Shown piece by piece: positions 15,957 through 16,625 of a stretch of 16,625 bases of DNA. Positions within the stretch are counted from its first letter, which is position 1. Each line of letters opens with the position of its first letter. Position numbers and translations under genes: made by a program. The DNA is from Rhodobacter sp. (GTDB lineage: Bacteria > Pseudomonadota > Alphaproteobacteria > Rhodobacterales > Rhodobacteraceae): positions 1 to 16,625 of the forward strand of contig JADJAB010000029.1 in assembly GCA_016704435.1 (NCBI GenBank), read 5' to 3'. The notes under the pieces are model-generated. The model saw nothing but the letters and a program-made list of their open reading frames with translations. It did not search any database and had not been told where the DNA came from.

Positions 15957-16625
15957 GACGCGGTTTCGCCATTCTGGCTCTTGCCGCCTTTATCCTGCTG
16001 CCGCTGACGCAGGCTGTCATCCCTTAGCTTCACGGTGACGCTTCCGGTCGAGGGCCGCGCCGTGGGAAGCTTTAGTCTGATGAACTACACCCATGTGCTG
16101 ACAACGCCCGAATTGCAGTCGGCCATCCTGAACTCGCTTGCTTATGTGACGATGAACGTCGCGCTGTGCCTGATCTGCGGGTTGCCTGCGGCCTATGCGC
16201 TGGCGCGATTTCGCTTTGTAGGCGACCGCCACTTTCTGCTGTTGATCCTTGTGTTTCGCGTCACGCCGCCGGTGGTGCTGTCCTTGCCGATCTTCATCAT
16301 CTTTGCCCGTCTTGGGCTGGTGAATTCCCCGGTCGGGATTGCCCTTGTGCATGCGCTGTTCAACCTGCCCGTAGCGATCTGGATTCTGGAAAGCTTCATC
16401 CGCGCCGTGCCGCGCGAATTGGACGAAACCGCTTTTCTTGATGGCCATTCCGGCACGGGGTTCTTCTTTCGCCACCTGATCCCAGCCCTTGCACCCGGCA
16501 TCGCCGTTGCTGCCTTTTTCTGCTTTGTCTTTTCCTGGATCGAGGTCGTCTTTGCCCGCATCTTGACCGTGACCTCTGGTAAGCCGATCACCGTGGCCAT
16601 TTCGGCGATGTTCAGCTTTCAGACC
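15953..16625 (+). CDS. CUT1-type ABC importer permease, GlpQ paralogue, partial with one frameshift
   Basis: MalG/UgpE-class permease, partner of the preceding one, cut by the window end. It starts at ATG 15953 overlapping the previous stop and opens MRRGFAILALAAFILLPLTQ. One extra C in CCC 16021-16023 makes a TAG at 16024-16026; corrected, AVILSFTVTLPVEGRAVGSF follows. The frame is then open to 16625. It includes LNSLAYVTMNVALCLICGLP, ARFRFVGDRHFLLLILVFRV, VHALFNLPVAIWILESFIRA and the EAA-like loop ELDETAFLDGHSGTGFFFRH. GlpQ has the same layout (LEGFMRGVP..EIDETAYIDGYS). About 40 residues are missing at the C-terminus if its length matches GlpQ. Confidence 0.88.

Noticed and set aside
4588..16625. 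Programmed ribosomal frameshifting as the cause of the split genes
   Set aside because: The shifts are scattered in many unrelated genes, in both directions, without a common slippery heptamer or downstream structure, and intact homologues are single-frame.
1..16625. CRISPR arrays, tRNA or rRNA genes, insertion-sequence ends
   Set aside because: I saw no regularly spaced repeats, cloverleaf-like genes, rRNA stretches or transposase motifs on either strand by eye.

Overview
The window looks like DNA from a GC-rich alphaproteobacterium, most likely Rhodobacteraceae (Paracoccus/Rhodobacter-like). The evidence is the gene order and protein motifs of an alphaproteobacterial glycerol (glp) operon, the ATGA/TGATG start-stop overlaps, and a Sno/Toprim/DUF2493 gene trio that I associate with plasmids and integrated elements of this group. 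Assignments were made by eye from translated reading frames; no search was run.

Positions 1-3315 (all + strand) hold three badly frame-broken genes: the C-terminal part of a strawberry-notch (Sno) type helicase-like protein, a DUF7146/Toprim primase-like protein, and a DUF2493 (SLOG-like) protein. Good family motifs survive, but in alternating frames. A hairpin-rich 362-nt spacer, including a clear terminator, separates the last two.

Positions 3534-12251 carry the glycerol system. A divergent DeoR-type repressor gene (glpR, - strand) is followed by glpD (glycerol-3-phosphate dehydrogenase), glpS and glpT (two different ABC ATPases), glpP and glpQ (permeases), glpU (small DUF2160 membrane protein) and glpV (periplasmic binding protein). 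A Rho-independent terminator ends this unit. GlpV with GlpPQ/GlpST(/GlpU) would import glycerol, GlpK (next unit) would phosphorylate it, GlpD would oxidise glycerol-3-phosphate to dihydroxyacetone phosphate, and GlpR would repress the genes.

Positions 12416-16625 are a second unit behind its own perfect palindrome: glpK, a translationally coupled iron-dependent-type alcohol dehydrogenase, and a second permease pair homologous to GlpP/GlpQ that runs off the window end. This looks like a second polyol importer whose binding protein and ATPases lie downstream.

Nearly all genes except glpS, glpU, glpK and the 15102 permease carry one or more single-base frameshifts, many at short homopolymers. 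Protein conservation continues on both sides of each shift. The simplest reading is base-calling error in the assembly. The much denser disruption in the first 3.3 kb could be worse sequence or real decay.
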